Below, one piece after another: positions 33,972 through 46,047 of a DNA stretch of 64,000 bases. The stretch's first letter is position 1, and each line of letters starts with the position of its first letter. Source of the DNA: Sanderia malayensis (lineage: Eukaryota; Cnidaria; Scyphozoa; Semaeostomeae; Pelagiidae); contig RQOL01000428.1 in the NCBI GenBank assembly GCA_013076295.1, positions 1 through 64,000 of the forward strand. Reading direction: 5' to 3'. Position numbers and translations under genes: made by a program. Under the pieces are notes generated by a model. It was not told where the DNA came from and did not search any database. It saw nothing but the letters and a program-made list of their open reading frames with translations.

Positions 33972-35502
33972 TGCGCTGCACTCGCTTACGCTCATGCCCC
34001 TTTCAACCCCACGTACAATGGGTTAGATCACTGTGCCCGCCTGTCTACCTATTATCAAGAAACATTGACTGATAGGACGCATTTCGTGGGCTGCATTCGC
34101 TTACGTTCATGCCCCTTTCAACCCCACGTACAATGGATGAGCTCGCCGCTTTTGCCTGTCAATCAATTATCAGGAAACATTGACTGATAGGGGCCCTTTT
34201 TGCCCTGCACTCGCTTATTCTCATGCCCCTTTCAACCCCAGGTACAATGAGTTAGATCGCTGTGCTCGCCTGTCTATCCATTATCAAGAAACATTGACTG
34301 ATAGGGCGCACTTCGTGCACTGCCGTCGCTGACGCTCATGCCCCTTTCAATCCCATGCACAATGGGTGAGCTCGCCGCTTTTGCCTGTCTATCAATTATC
34401 AGGAAACATTGACTGATAGGGGCCCTTTGTGCCCTGCACTCGCTTATTCTCATGCCCCTTTCAACCCCAGGTACAATGAGTTAGATCGCTGTGCTCGCCT
34501 GTCTATCCATTATCAAGAAACATTGACTGATAGGGCGCACTTCGTGCACTGCCCTCGCTTACGCTCATGCCCCTTTCAATCCCATGCACAATGGGTGAGC
34601 TCGCCGCTTTTGCCTGTCTATCAATTATCAGCAAACATTGACTGATAGGGCGCCTTTTGTGCGCTGCACTCGCTTACCCTCATGCCCCTTTCAACCCCAC
34701 GTACAATGGGTGAGCTCGCTGCGCTCGCCTGTCTATCTATTATCAGGAAACATTGGCTGATAGGGTGCACTTCATGCGTTGCACTCGCATACGCTCATGC
34801 CCCTTTCAACCCCACGTACAATGGGCTAGATCGCTGCGCTCGCCTGTCTATCTTTTATCAAGAAACATTGACTGATACGGGCACTTCGTGCACTTTATTT
34901 GCTTACGCTCATGCCCCTTTCATCCCCATTTACACTGGGTTAGCTCACTGCGCTCGCTTGTCTATCTATTATAAAAAAAATAGACTGATAGGGCGCACTT
35001 TGTACGCTGCACTCGCTTACGCTCATGCCCTTTTTAACCCCACGTACAATGGGTTAGATCAGTGTGCCCGCCTGTCTACCTATTATCAAGAAACATTGAC
35101 TGATAGGACGCACTTCGTGGGCTGCATTCGCTTACGTTCATGCCCCTTTCAACCCCATGTGCAATGGGTTAGATCGCTGCACTCTCCTGTCTATCAATTA
35201 CCAAGAAACATTGACTGATAGGGTGCCCTTCGTGCGCTGCTCTCGCTTAAGCTCATGCCCCTATTCAACCCCATGCACAATGGGATAGCTCGTTGTGCTC
35301 GCCTGTCTATCTATTATCAAGAAACGCTGATTGGTAGGGCGCACTTCATGCACTCCACTCGCTTACGCTCATGCCCTTTTCAACCCCACGTACAATGGAT
35401 GAGCTCGCTGCGCTCGCCTGTCTATCTATTATCAGGAAACATTGACTGATAGGGGCCCTTTGTGCGCTGCACTCTCTTATGCTCATGCCCCTTTCAACCC
35501 CA
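33972..35502 (+). repeat. 1.53-kb block, copy 1 (partner 37,300-38,830)
   Basis: Constant shift of 3,328 bp. It includes a dimer (CCCCAGG monomer plus L monomer) repeated in tandem with a 229-bp period (34,188-34,416 and 34,417-34,645). It ends at about 35,502, where copy 1 passes to a K monomer (ACAAGGGG) and copy 2 keeps CCCCAATTACAATGAG. Confidence 0.88.
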
Positions 35503-37299
35503 CGTACAAGGGGTTAGATCGCTGCACTCGCCTGTCTATCTATTATCAAGAAACATTGACTGGCAGGGTGCACTTCATGTGCTGCACTCGCTTACGCTCA
35601 TGCCCCTTGCAACACCACGTACAATGGGTTAGATCGCTGCGCTCGCTTATCTATCTATTATCAGGAAACATAGACTGATAGGGAGCACTTCGCGCGCTGC
35701 ATTCGCTTGTGCTCATGCCCCTTTTATCCCCATGTACAATGGGTTAGCTCACTGCGCTCGCTTGTCTATCTATTATCAGGAAACATAGACTGATAGGGAG
35801 CACTTCGCGCGCTGCATTCGCTTGTGCTCATGCCCCTTTCATCCCCATGTACAATGGGTTAGCTCACTGCGCTCGCTTGTCTATCTATTATAAAAAAAAT
35901 TGACTCATAGGGCGCACTTTGTGCGCTGCACTCGCTTACGCTCATGCCCCTTTCAACCCCACGTACAATGAGTTAGATCGCTGCGCTCACCTGTCTATCC
36001 ATTATCAAGAAATATTGACTGGTAGGGCGCCCTTCTTGCGCTGCACTCGCTTACGCTCATGCCCCTTTCAACCCCACGTACAATGGGTGAGCTCGCTGCG
36101 CTCGCCTGTCTATCTATTATCAGGAAACATTGGCTGATAGGGTGCACTTCTTGCGCTGCACTCCCTTACGCTCATGCCCCTTGCAACCCCACGTACAATG
36201 GGTTAGATCGCTGCGCTCACCTGTCTATCTTTTATCAAGAAACATTTACTGATACGGGCACTTCGTGCACTTTATTTGCTTACGCTCATGCCCCTTTCAT
36301 CCCCATGTACAATGAGTTAGATCGCTGTGCTCGCCTGTCTATCCATTATCAAGAAACGTTGACTGGTAAGGCGCACTTCATGCGCTGCACTCGCTTACCC
36401 TCATGCACCTTTCAACCCCACGTACAATGGGTTACATCGCTGCGCTCGCCTGTCTATCTATTATCAAGAAACATTGACTGCTAGGGCGCCCTTTGTGCGC
36501 TGCACACGCTTACGCTCATGCCCCTTGCAACCCCACGTACAATGGGTTAGATCGCTGCGCTCGACTGTCTATCTTTTATCAAGAAACATTGACTGATAGG
36601 GACACTTCGTACGCTTCATTCGCTTACGCTCATGCCCCTTTCATCCCCATGTACAATGGGATAGCTTGCTGCCCTCGCCAGTCTATCTATTATCAGGAAA
36701 CATTGACTGATAGGGAGCAATTCGCACGCTGCATTCGCTTGTGCTCATGCCCCTTTTATCCCCATGTATAATGGGTTAGCTCACTGCGCTCGCTTGTCTA
36801 TCTATTATCAAGAAACATTGACTGATAGGGCGCACTTTGTGCGCTGCACTCGCTTACGCTCATGCCCTTTTTAACCCCATGTACAATGGGTTAGATCACT
36901 GTGCCCGCCTGTCTACCTATTATGAAGAAACATTGAGTGATAGGACGCACTTCGTGGGCTGCATTCGCTTACGTTCATGCCCCTTTCAACCCCATGTGCA
37001 ATGGGTTAGATCGCTGCACTCTCCTGTCTATCAATTATGAAGAAACATTGACTGATAGGGCGCCCTTTGTGCACTGCACTCGCTTAAGCTCATGCCCCTA
37101 TTCAACCCCATGTACAATGGGATAGCTCGTTGTGCTCGCCTGTCTATCTATTATCAAGAAACGCTGACTGGTAGGGCGCACTTCATGCGCTCCACTCGCT
37201 TACGCTCATGCCCCTTTCAACCCCACGTACAATGGATGAGCTCGCTGCGCTCGCCTGTCTATCAATTATCAGGAAACATTGACTGATAGGGGCCCTTTG
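35503..37299 (+). repeat. Mosaic monomers between the 3,328-bp-spaced copies
   Basis: K, GGCAGGG and two F-family monomers, oligo-A (with GACTCATAGGG as at 33,955), then a run like 13.98-14.3 kb, and the CTTTGTGCGCTGCACACGC monomer (about 36,485) that is typical of the right half. M, L-like and GGATGAGCTCGC monomers close the stretch. Confidence 0.78.
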
Positions 37300-38830
37300 T
37301 GCGCTGCACTCGCTTACGCTCATGCCCCTTTCAACCCCACGTACAATGGGTTAGATCACTGTGCCCGCCTGTCTACCTATTATCAAGAAACATTGACTGA
37401 TAGGACGCATTTCGTGGGCTGCATTCGCTTACGTTCATGCCCCTTTCAACCCCACGTACAATGGATGAGCTCGCCGCTTTTGCCTGTCAATCAATTATCA
37501 GGAAACATTGACTGATAGGGGCCATTTGTGCCCTGCACTCGCTTATTCTCATGCCCCTTTCAACCCCAGGTACAATGAGTTAGATCGCTGTGCTCGCCTG
37601 TCTATCCATTATCAAGAAACATTGACTGATAGGGCGCACTTCGTGCACTGCCCTCGCTGACGCTCATGCCCCTTTCAATCCCATGCACAATGGGTGAGCT
37701 CGCCGCTTTTGCCTGTCTATCAATTATCAGGAAACATTGACTGATAGGGGCCCTTTGTGCCCTGCACTCGCTTATTCTCATGCCCCTTTCAACCCCAGGT
37801 ACAATGAGTTAGATCGCTGTGCTCGCCTGTCTATCCATTATCAAGAAACATTGACTGATAGGGCGCACTTCGTGCACTGCCCTCGCTTACGCTCATGCCC
37901 CTTTCAATCCCATGCACAATGGGTGAGCTCGCCGCTTTTGCCTGTCTATCAATCATCAGCAAACATTGACTGATAGGGGGCCTTTTGTGCGCTGCACTCG
38001 CTTACCCTCATGCCCCTTTCAACCCCGCGTACAATGGGTGAGCTCGCTGCGCTCGCCTGTCTATCTATTATCAGGAAACATTGGCTGATAGGGTGCACTT
38101 CATGCGCTGCACTCGCTTACGCTCATGCCCCTTTCAACCCCACGTACAATGGGTTAGATCGCTGCGCTCGCCTGTCTATCTTTTATCAAGAAACATTGAC
38201 TGATACGGGCACTTCGTGCACTTTATTTGCTTACGCTCATGCCCCTTTCATCCCCATTTACACTGGGTTAGCTCACTGCGCTCGCTTGTCTATCTATTAT
38301 AAAAAAAATCGACTGATAGGGCGCACTTTGTACGCTGCACTCGCTTACGCTCATGCCCTTTTTAACCCCACGTACAATGGGTTAGATCAGTGTGCCCGCC
38401 TGTCTACCTATTATCAAGAAACATTGACTGATAGGACGCACTTCGTGGGCTGCATTCGCTTACGTTCATGCCCCTTTCAACCCCATGTGCAATGGGTTAG
38501 ATCGCTGCACTCTCCTGTCTATCAATTATCAAGAAACATTGACTGATAGGGTGCCCTTCGTGCGCTGCTCTCGCTTAAGCTCATGCCCCTATTCAACCCC
38601 ATGTACAGTGGGATAGCTCGTTGTGCTCGCCTGTCTATCTATTATCAAGAAACGCTGATTGGTAGGGCGCACTTCATGCACTCCACTCGCTTACGCTCAT
38701 GCCCTTTTCAACCCCACGTACAATGGATGAGCTCGCTGCGCTCGCCTGTCTATCTATTATCAGGAAACATTGACTGATAGGGGCCCTTTGTGCGCTGCAC
38801 TCTCTTATGCTCATGCCCCTTTCAACCCCA
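37300..38830 (+). repeat. 1.53-kb block, copy 2 (partner 33,972-35,502)
   Basis: Same order as copy 1, including the 229-bp dimer repeat and the unusual CCCCATTTACACTGGG in the oligo-A monomer (about 38,255; partner about 34,927). Differences are few, for example CCCCGCGTACAATGGG near 38,025. A related third version of its right half is at 59.88-60.76 kb. Confidence 0.88.
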
Positions 38831-41800
38831 ATTACAATGAGTTAGATCGCTGTGCTCGCCTGTCTATCCATTATGAAGAAACGTTGACTGGCAGGGCGCA
38901 CTTCATGCACTGCACTCGCTTACGCTCATGCCCCTTTCAACCCCACGTACAATGGGTTAGATCGCTGCGCTCGCCTGTCTATCTATTATCAAGAAACATT
39001 GACTGCTAGGGCGCCCTTTGTGCGCTGCACACGCTTACGCTCATGCCCCTTGCAACCCCACGTACAATGGGTTAGATCGCTGCGCTCGACTGTCTATCTT
39101 TTATCAAGAAACATTGACTGATAGGGACACTTCGTGCGCTTCATTCGCTTACGCTCATGCCCCTTTCATCCCCATGTATAATGGGTTAGCTCACTACGCT
39201 CGCTTGTCTATCTATTATCAAAAAACATTGACTGCTAGGGCGCCCTTTGTGCGCTGCACACGCTTACGCTCATGCCCCTTGCAACCCCACGTACAATGGG
39301 TTAGATCGCTGCCCTCGCCTGTCTATCTATTATCAGGAAACATTGACTGATAGGGAGCACTTCGCACGCTGCATTTGCTTGTGCTCATGCCCCTTTTATC
39401 CCCATGTATAATGGGTTAGCTCACTACGCTCGCTTGTCTATCTATTATCAAAAAACATTGACTGATAGGGCGCCCTTCATGCGCTGCACTCGCATACGCT
39501 CATGCCCCTTTCAACCCCATGTACAATGGGATAGCTTGTTGCGCTCCCTGTCTATCTATTATCAAGAAACATTGACTGGTAGGGCGCACTTCATGCGCCA
39601 CACTCGCTTACGCTCTTGCCCCTTCCAACCCCACGTACAAGGGGTTAGATTGCTGCACTCGCCTGTCTATCTATTATCAAGAAACATTGACTGGCAGGGC
39701 GCACTTCATGCGCTGCACTCGCTTACGATCATGGGCCTTTCAACCACACGTACAATGGGTGAGCTTGCTGCGCTCACCTTTCTATCTATTATCAGGAAAC
39801 ATTGACTCACAGGGGGCCCTTCATGCGCTGCACTCGCTTACGCTCATGCCCCTTTCAACACCACGTACAATGGGTTAGATCGCTGCGCTCGCCTGTCTAT
39901 CTATTATCAGGAAACATTGGCTGATAGGGTGCACTTCATGCGCTGCACTCGCTTACGCTCATGCCCTTTTTAACCCCATGTACAATGGGTTAGACCACTG
40001 TGCCCGCCTGTCTGCCTATTATCAAGAGACATTGACTGATAGGACGCACTTCGTGGGCTGCATTCGCTTACGTTCATGCCCCTTTCAACCCCATGTGCAA
40101 TGGGTTAGATCGCTGCACTCTCCTGTCTATCAATTATCAAGAAACATTGACTGATAGGGCGCCCTTTGTGCACTGCACTCGCTTAAGCTCATGCCCCTAT
40201 TCAACCCCATGTACAATGGGATAGCTCGTTGTGCTCGCCTGTCTATCTATTATCATGAAACGCTGACTGGTAGGGCGCACTTCATGCGCTCCACTCGCTT
40301 ACGCTCATGCTCCTTTCAACCCCACGTACAATGGATGAGCTCGCTGCGCTCGCCTGTCTATCTATTATCAGGAAACATTGACTGATAGGGGCCCTTTGTG
40401 CGCTGCATTCTCTTATGCTCATGCCCCTTTCAACCCCAATTACAATGAGTTAGATCGCTGTGCTCGCCTGTCTATCCATTATCAAGAAACGTTGACTGGC
40501 AGGGCGCACTTCATGCGCTGCACTCGCTTACGCTCATGCCCCTTTCAACCCCACGTACAATGGGTTAGATCGCTGCGCTCGCCTGTCTATCTATTATCAA
40601 GAAACATTGACTGATAGGGACACTTCGAGCGCTTCATTCGCTTATGCTCATGCCCCTTTCATCCCCATGTACAATGGGATAGCTTGCTGCCCTCGCCTGT
40701 TTATCTATTATCAGGAAACATTGACTGATAGGGAGCACTTCGCACGCTGCATTTGCTTGTGCTCATGCCCCTTTTATCCCCATGTATAATGGGTTAGCTC
40801 ACTACGCTCGCTTGTCTATCTATTTTCAAGAACCATTGACTGATAGGGCGCACTTTGTGCGCTGCACTCGCTTACGCTCATGCCCTTTTTAACCCCACGT
40901 ACAATGGGTTAGATCACTGTGCCCGCCTGTCTACCTATTATCAAGAAACATTGACTGATAGGACGCATTTCGTGGGCTGCATTCGCTTACGTTCATGCCC
41001 CTTTCAACCCCACGTACAATGGATGAGCTCGCCACTCTTGCCTGTCTATCAATTATCAGGAAACATTGACTGATAGGGGCCCTTTGTGCGCTGCACTCGC
41101 TTATTCTCATGCCCCTTTCAACCCCAGGTACAATGAGTTAGATCGCTGTGCTCGCCTGTCTATCCATTATCAAGAAACATTGACTGATAGGGCGCACTTC
41201 GTGCACTGCCGTCGCTTACGCTCATGCCCCTTTCAATCCCATGCACAATGGGTGAGCTCGCCGCTTTTGCCTGTCTATCAATTATCAGCAAACATTGACT
41301 GATAGGGCGCCTTTTGTGCGCTGCACTCGCTTACCCTCATGCCCCTTTCAACCCCACGTACAATGGGTGAGCTCGCTGCGCTCGCCTGTCTATCTATTAT
41401 CAGGAAACATTGGCTGATAGGACACACTTCGTGGGCTGCATTCGCTTACGTTCATGCCCCTTTCAACCCCATGTGCAATGGGTTAGATCGCTGCACTCTC
41501 CTGTCTATCAATTATCAAGAAACATTGACTGATAGGGTTCCCTTCGTGCGCTGCTCTCGCTTAAGCTCATGCCCCTATTCAACCCCATGTACAATGGGAT
41601 AGCTCGTTGTGCTCGCCTGTCTATCCATTATGAAGAAACGTTGACTGGCAGGGCGCACTTCATGCACTGCACTCGCTTACGCTCATGCCCTTTTCAACCC
41701 CACGTACAATGGATGAGCTCGCTGCGCTCGCCTGTCTATCTATTATCAGGAACAAATTGACTGATAGGGGCCCTTTGTGCGCTGCACTCTCTTATGCTCA

Positions 41801-43882
41801 TGCCCCTTTCAACCCCAATTACAATGAGTTAGATCGCTGTGCTCGCCTATCTATCCATTATGAAGAAACGTTGACTGGCAGGGCGCACTTCATGCACTGC
41901 ACTCGCTTACGCTCATGACAATTTCAACCCCATGTACAATGGGATAGCTTGTTGCGCTCCCTGTCTATCTATTATCAAGAAACATTGACTGGTAGGGCGC
42001 ACTTCATGCGCCACACTCGCTTACGCTCATGCCCCTTTCAACCCCACGTACAAGGGGTTAGATTGTTGCACTCGCCTGTCTATCTATTATCAAGAAACAT
42101 TGACTGGCAGGGCGCACTTCATGCGCTGCACTCGCTTACGCTCATGGGCCTTTCAACCACACGTACAATGGGTGAGCTTGCTGCGCTCGCCTTTCTATCT
42201 ATTATCAGGAAACATTGACTGATAGGGGGCCCTTCATGCGCTGCACTCGCTTACGCTCATGCCCCTTTCAACACCACGTACAATGGGTTAGATCGCTGCG
42301 CTCGCCTGTCTATCTTTTATCAAGAAACATTGACTGACACGGGCACTTCGTGCACTTTATTTGCTTACGCTCATGCCCCTTTCATCCCCATGTACAATGG
42401 TTTAGCTCACTGCACTCGCTTGTCTATCTATTATAAAAAAATTGACTGATAGGGCGAACTTCGTGCACTGCCCTCGCTTACGCTCATGCCCCTTTCAATC
42501 CCATGCACAATGGGTGAGCTCGCCGCTTTTGTCTGTCTATCAATTATCAGCAAACATTGACTGATAGGGCGCCCTTTGTGCGCTGCACTCGCTTACCCTC
42601 ATGCCTCTTTCAACCCCACGTACAATGGGTGAGCTCGCTGCGCTCGCCTGTCTATCTATTATCAGCAAACATTGACTGATAGGGCGCCCTTTGTGCGCTG
42701 CACTCGCTTACCCTCATGCCTCTTTCAACCCCACGTACAATGGGTGAGCTCGCTGCGCTCGCCTGTCTATCTATTATCAGGAAACGCTGACTGGTAGGGC
42801 GCACTTCATGCGCTCCACTCGCTTACGCTCATGCCCCTTTCAACCCCACGTACAATGGATGAGCTCGCTGCGCTCGCCTGTCTATCTATTATCGGGAAAC
42901 ATTGACTGATAGGGGCCCTTTGTGCGCTGCACTCTCTTATGCTCATGCCCCTTTCAACCCCAATTACAATGAGTTAGATCGCTGTGCTCGCCTGTCTATC
43001 CATTATCAAGAAACGTTGACTGATAGGACGCATTTCGTGGGCTGCATTCGCTTACGTTCATGCCCCTTTCAACCCCACGTACAATGGATGAGCTCGCCGC
43101 TTTTGCCTGTCTATCAATTATCAGGAAACATTGACTGATAGGGGCCCTTTGTGCGCTGCACTCGCTTATGCTCATGCCCCTTTCAACCCCAGGTACAATG
43201 AGTTAGATCGCTGTGCTCGCCTGTCTATCCATTATCAAGAAACATTGACTGATAGGGCGCACTTCGTGCACTGCCCTCGCTTACGCTCATGCCCCTTTCA
43301 ATCCCATGCACAATGGGTGAGCTCGCCGCTTTTGCCTGTCTATCAATTATCAGCAAACATTGACTGATAGGGCGCCCTTTGTGCGCTGCACTCGCTTACC
43401 CTCATGCCCCTTTCAACCACACATACAATGGGTTAGATCGCTGCGCTCGCCTGTCTATCTATTATCAAGAAACATTGACTGTTAGGGCGCCCTTTGTGTG
43501 CTGCACACGCTTACGCTCATGCCCCTTGCAACCCCACGTACAATGGGTTAGATCGTTGCGCTCGACTGTCTATCTTTTATCAAGAAACATTGACTGATAG
43601 AGACACTTCGTGCGCTTCATTCGCTTACGCTCATGCCCCTTTCATCCCCATGTACAATGGGATAGCTTGCTGCCCTCGCCTGTCTATCTATTATCAGGAA
43701 ACATTGACTGATAGGGAGCACTTCGCAGGCTGCATTTGCTTGTGCTCATGCCCCTTTTATCCCCATGTATAATGGGTTAGCTCACTACGCTCGCTTGTCT
43801 ATCTATTATCAAAAAACATTGACTGATAGGGCGCCCTTCATGCGCTGCACTCGCATACGCTCATGCCCCTTTCAACCCCATG
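38831..43882 (+). repeat. Mosaic block with dimer and single-monomer duplications
   Basis: Built from right-half monomer types without a clean long-range partner. Local duplications are clear: a GCTAGGGCGCCCTTTG monomer pair at about 39,000 and 39,235 (about 229 bp), a TATGAAGAAACGTTGACTGG pair at about 41,630 and 41,863, and an exact-looking 115-bp tandem duplication at about 42,557-42,786 (CTCATGCCTCTTTC, CAGCAAACATTGA). It ends inside the truncated monomer at 43,823-43,903, where the 6.93-kb duplication starts. Confidence 0.78.
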
Positions 43883-43903
43883 TACAATGGGATAGCTAGG
43901 GTA
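43823..43903 (+). repeat. 81-bp truncated monomer at the left edge of the 6.93-kb duplication
   Basis: Measured exactly from CTGATAGGGCGCCC (43,823) to the base before CTGGTAGGG (43,904). The left edge of the large duplication falls inside this monomer, near TACAATGGG. Confidence 0.88.
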
Positions 43904-45130
43904 CTGGTAGGGCGCACTTCATGCGCTCCACTCGCTTACGCTCATGCCCCTTTCAACCCCATGTACAATGGGATAGCTCGCTGCGCTCACCTGTCTATCC
44001 ATTATCAAGAAACATTGACTGATAGGGCGCCCTTTGTGCGCTGCACTCGCTTACCCTCATGCCCCTTTCAACCCCACGTACAATGGGTTAGATCGCTGCA
44101 CTCGCCTGTCTATCTATTATCAAGAAACATTGACTGCTAGGGCGCCCTTTGTGCGCTGCACACGCTTACGCTCATGTCCCTTGCAACCCCACGTACAATG
44201 GGTTAGATCGCTGCGCTCGACTGTCTCTCTTTTATCAAGAAACATTGACTGATAGGGACACTTCGTGCGCTTCATTCGCTTACGCTCGTGCCCCTTTCAT
44301 CCCCATGTACAATGGGATAGCTTGCTGCCATCGCCTGTCTATCTATTATCAGGAAACATTGACTGATAGTGAGCACTTCGCACGCTGCATTTGCTTGTGC
44401 TCATGCCCCTTTTATCCCCATGTAGAATGGGTTAGCTCACTACGCTCGCTTGTCTATCTATTATAAAAAAACATTGACTGATAGGGCGCCCTTCATGCGC
44501 TGCACTCGCATACGCTCATGCCCCTTTCAACCCCATGTACAATGGGATAGCTAGGGTACTGGTAGGGCGCACTTCATGCGCTCCACTCGCTTACGCTAAT
44601 GCCCCTTTCAACCCCATGTACAATGGGATAGCTTGTTGCGCTCCCTGTCTATCTATTATCAAGAAACATTGACTGGTAGGGCGCACTTCATGCGCCACAC
44701 TCGCTTACGCTCATGCCCCTTTCAACCCCATGTACAAGGGGTTAGATCGCTGCACTCGCCTGTCTATCTATTACCAAGAAACATTGACTGGCAGGGCGCA
44801 CTTCATGCGCTTCACTCGCTTACGCTCATGGGCCTTTCAACCACACGTACAATGGGTGAGCTTGCTGCGCTCGCCTTTCTATCTATTATCAGGAAACATT
44901 GACTGATAGGGGGCCCTTCATGCGCTGCACTCGCTTACGCTCATGCCCCTTTCAACCCCACGTACAATGGGTTAGATCGCTGCGCTCGCCTGTCTATCTT
45001 TTATCAAGAAACATTTACTGATACGGGCACTTCGTGCACTTTATTTGCTTACGCTCATGCCCCTTTCATCCCCATGTACAATGGTTTAGCTCACTGCACT
45101 CGCTTGTCTATCTATTATAAAAAAAATTGA

Positions 45131-46047
45131 CTGATAGGGCCAACTTTGTGCGCTGCACTCGCTTATGCTCATGCCCTTTTTAACCCGACGTACAATGGGT
45201 TAGATCACTGTGCCCGCCTGTCTACCTATTATCAAGAAACATTGACTGATAGGACGCACTTCGTGGGCTGCATTCGCTTACGTTCATGCCCCTTTCAACC
45301 CCACGTACAATGGATGAGCTCGCCGCTTTTGCCTGTCTATCAATTATCAGGAAACATTCACTGATAGGGGCCCTTTGTGCGCTGCACTCGCTTATGCTCA
45401 TGCCCCTTTCAACCCCAGGTACAATGAGTTAGATCGCTGTGCTCGCCTGTCTATCCATTATCAAGAAACATTGACTGATAGGGCGCACTTCGTGCACTGC
45501 CCTCGCTTACGCTCATGGCCCTTTCAATCCCATGTACAATGGTTTAGCTCACTGCACTCGCTTGTCTATCTATTATAAAAAAAATTGACTGATAGGGCCA
45601 ACTTTGTGCGCTGCACTCGCTTATGCTCATGCCCTTTTTAACCCCACGTACAATGGGTTAGATCACTGTGCCCGCCTGTCTACCTATTATCAAGAAACAT
45701 TGACTGATAGGACGCACTTCGTGGGCTGCATTCGCTTACGTTCATGCCCCTTTCAACCCCACGTACAATGGATGAGCTCGCCGCTTTTGCCTGTCTATCA
45801 ATTATCAGGAAACATTCACCGATAGGGGCCCTTTGTGCGCTGCACTCCCTTATGCTCATGCCCCTTTCAACCCCAGGTACAATGAGTTAGATCGCTGTGC
45901 TCGCCTGTCTATCCATTATCAAGAAACATTGACTGATAGGGCGCACTTCGTGCACTGCCCTCGCTTACGCTCATGGCCCTTTCAATCCCATGTACAATGG
46001 GTGAGCTCGCCGCTTTTGCCTGTCTATCAATTATCAGCAAACATTGA
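45131..46047 (+). repeat. Tandem four-monomer repeat (458 bp)
   Basis: Units start at 45,131 and 45,589, each opening with GGGCCAACTTTGTGCGC and running through the CCTTTTTAACCC, M, and CCCCAGG monomers. The first unit ends in a chimeric L/oligo-A monomer (ATGTACAATGGTTTAGC near 45,540), the second in a normal L monomer. The chimera marks the exchange point. Confidence 0.88.

Noticed and set aside
34682..35218. Longest open frame, 178 codons (and its counterparts at 38,010-38,546 and 59,902-60,438)
   Set aside because: Pure satellite sequence. A 115-bp unit is 3x38+1, so the frame shifts by one each monomer. The consensus is open through about two monomers (near 78 codons) and then meets TGA in ATTGACTGATAG. 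Runs of 114-bp monomers stay in frame and lengthen the open stretch. Nothing resembles a protein domain, and the same peptides recur in all three frames.
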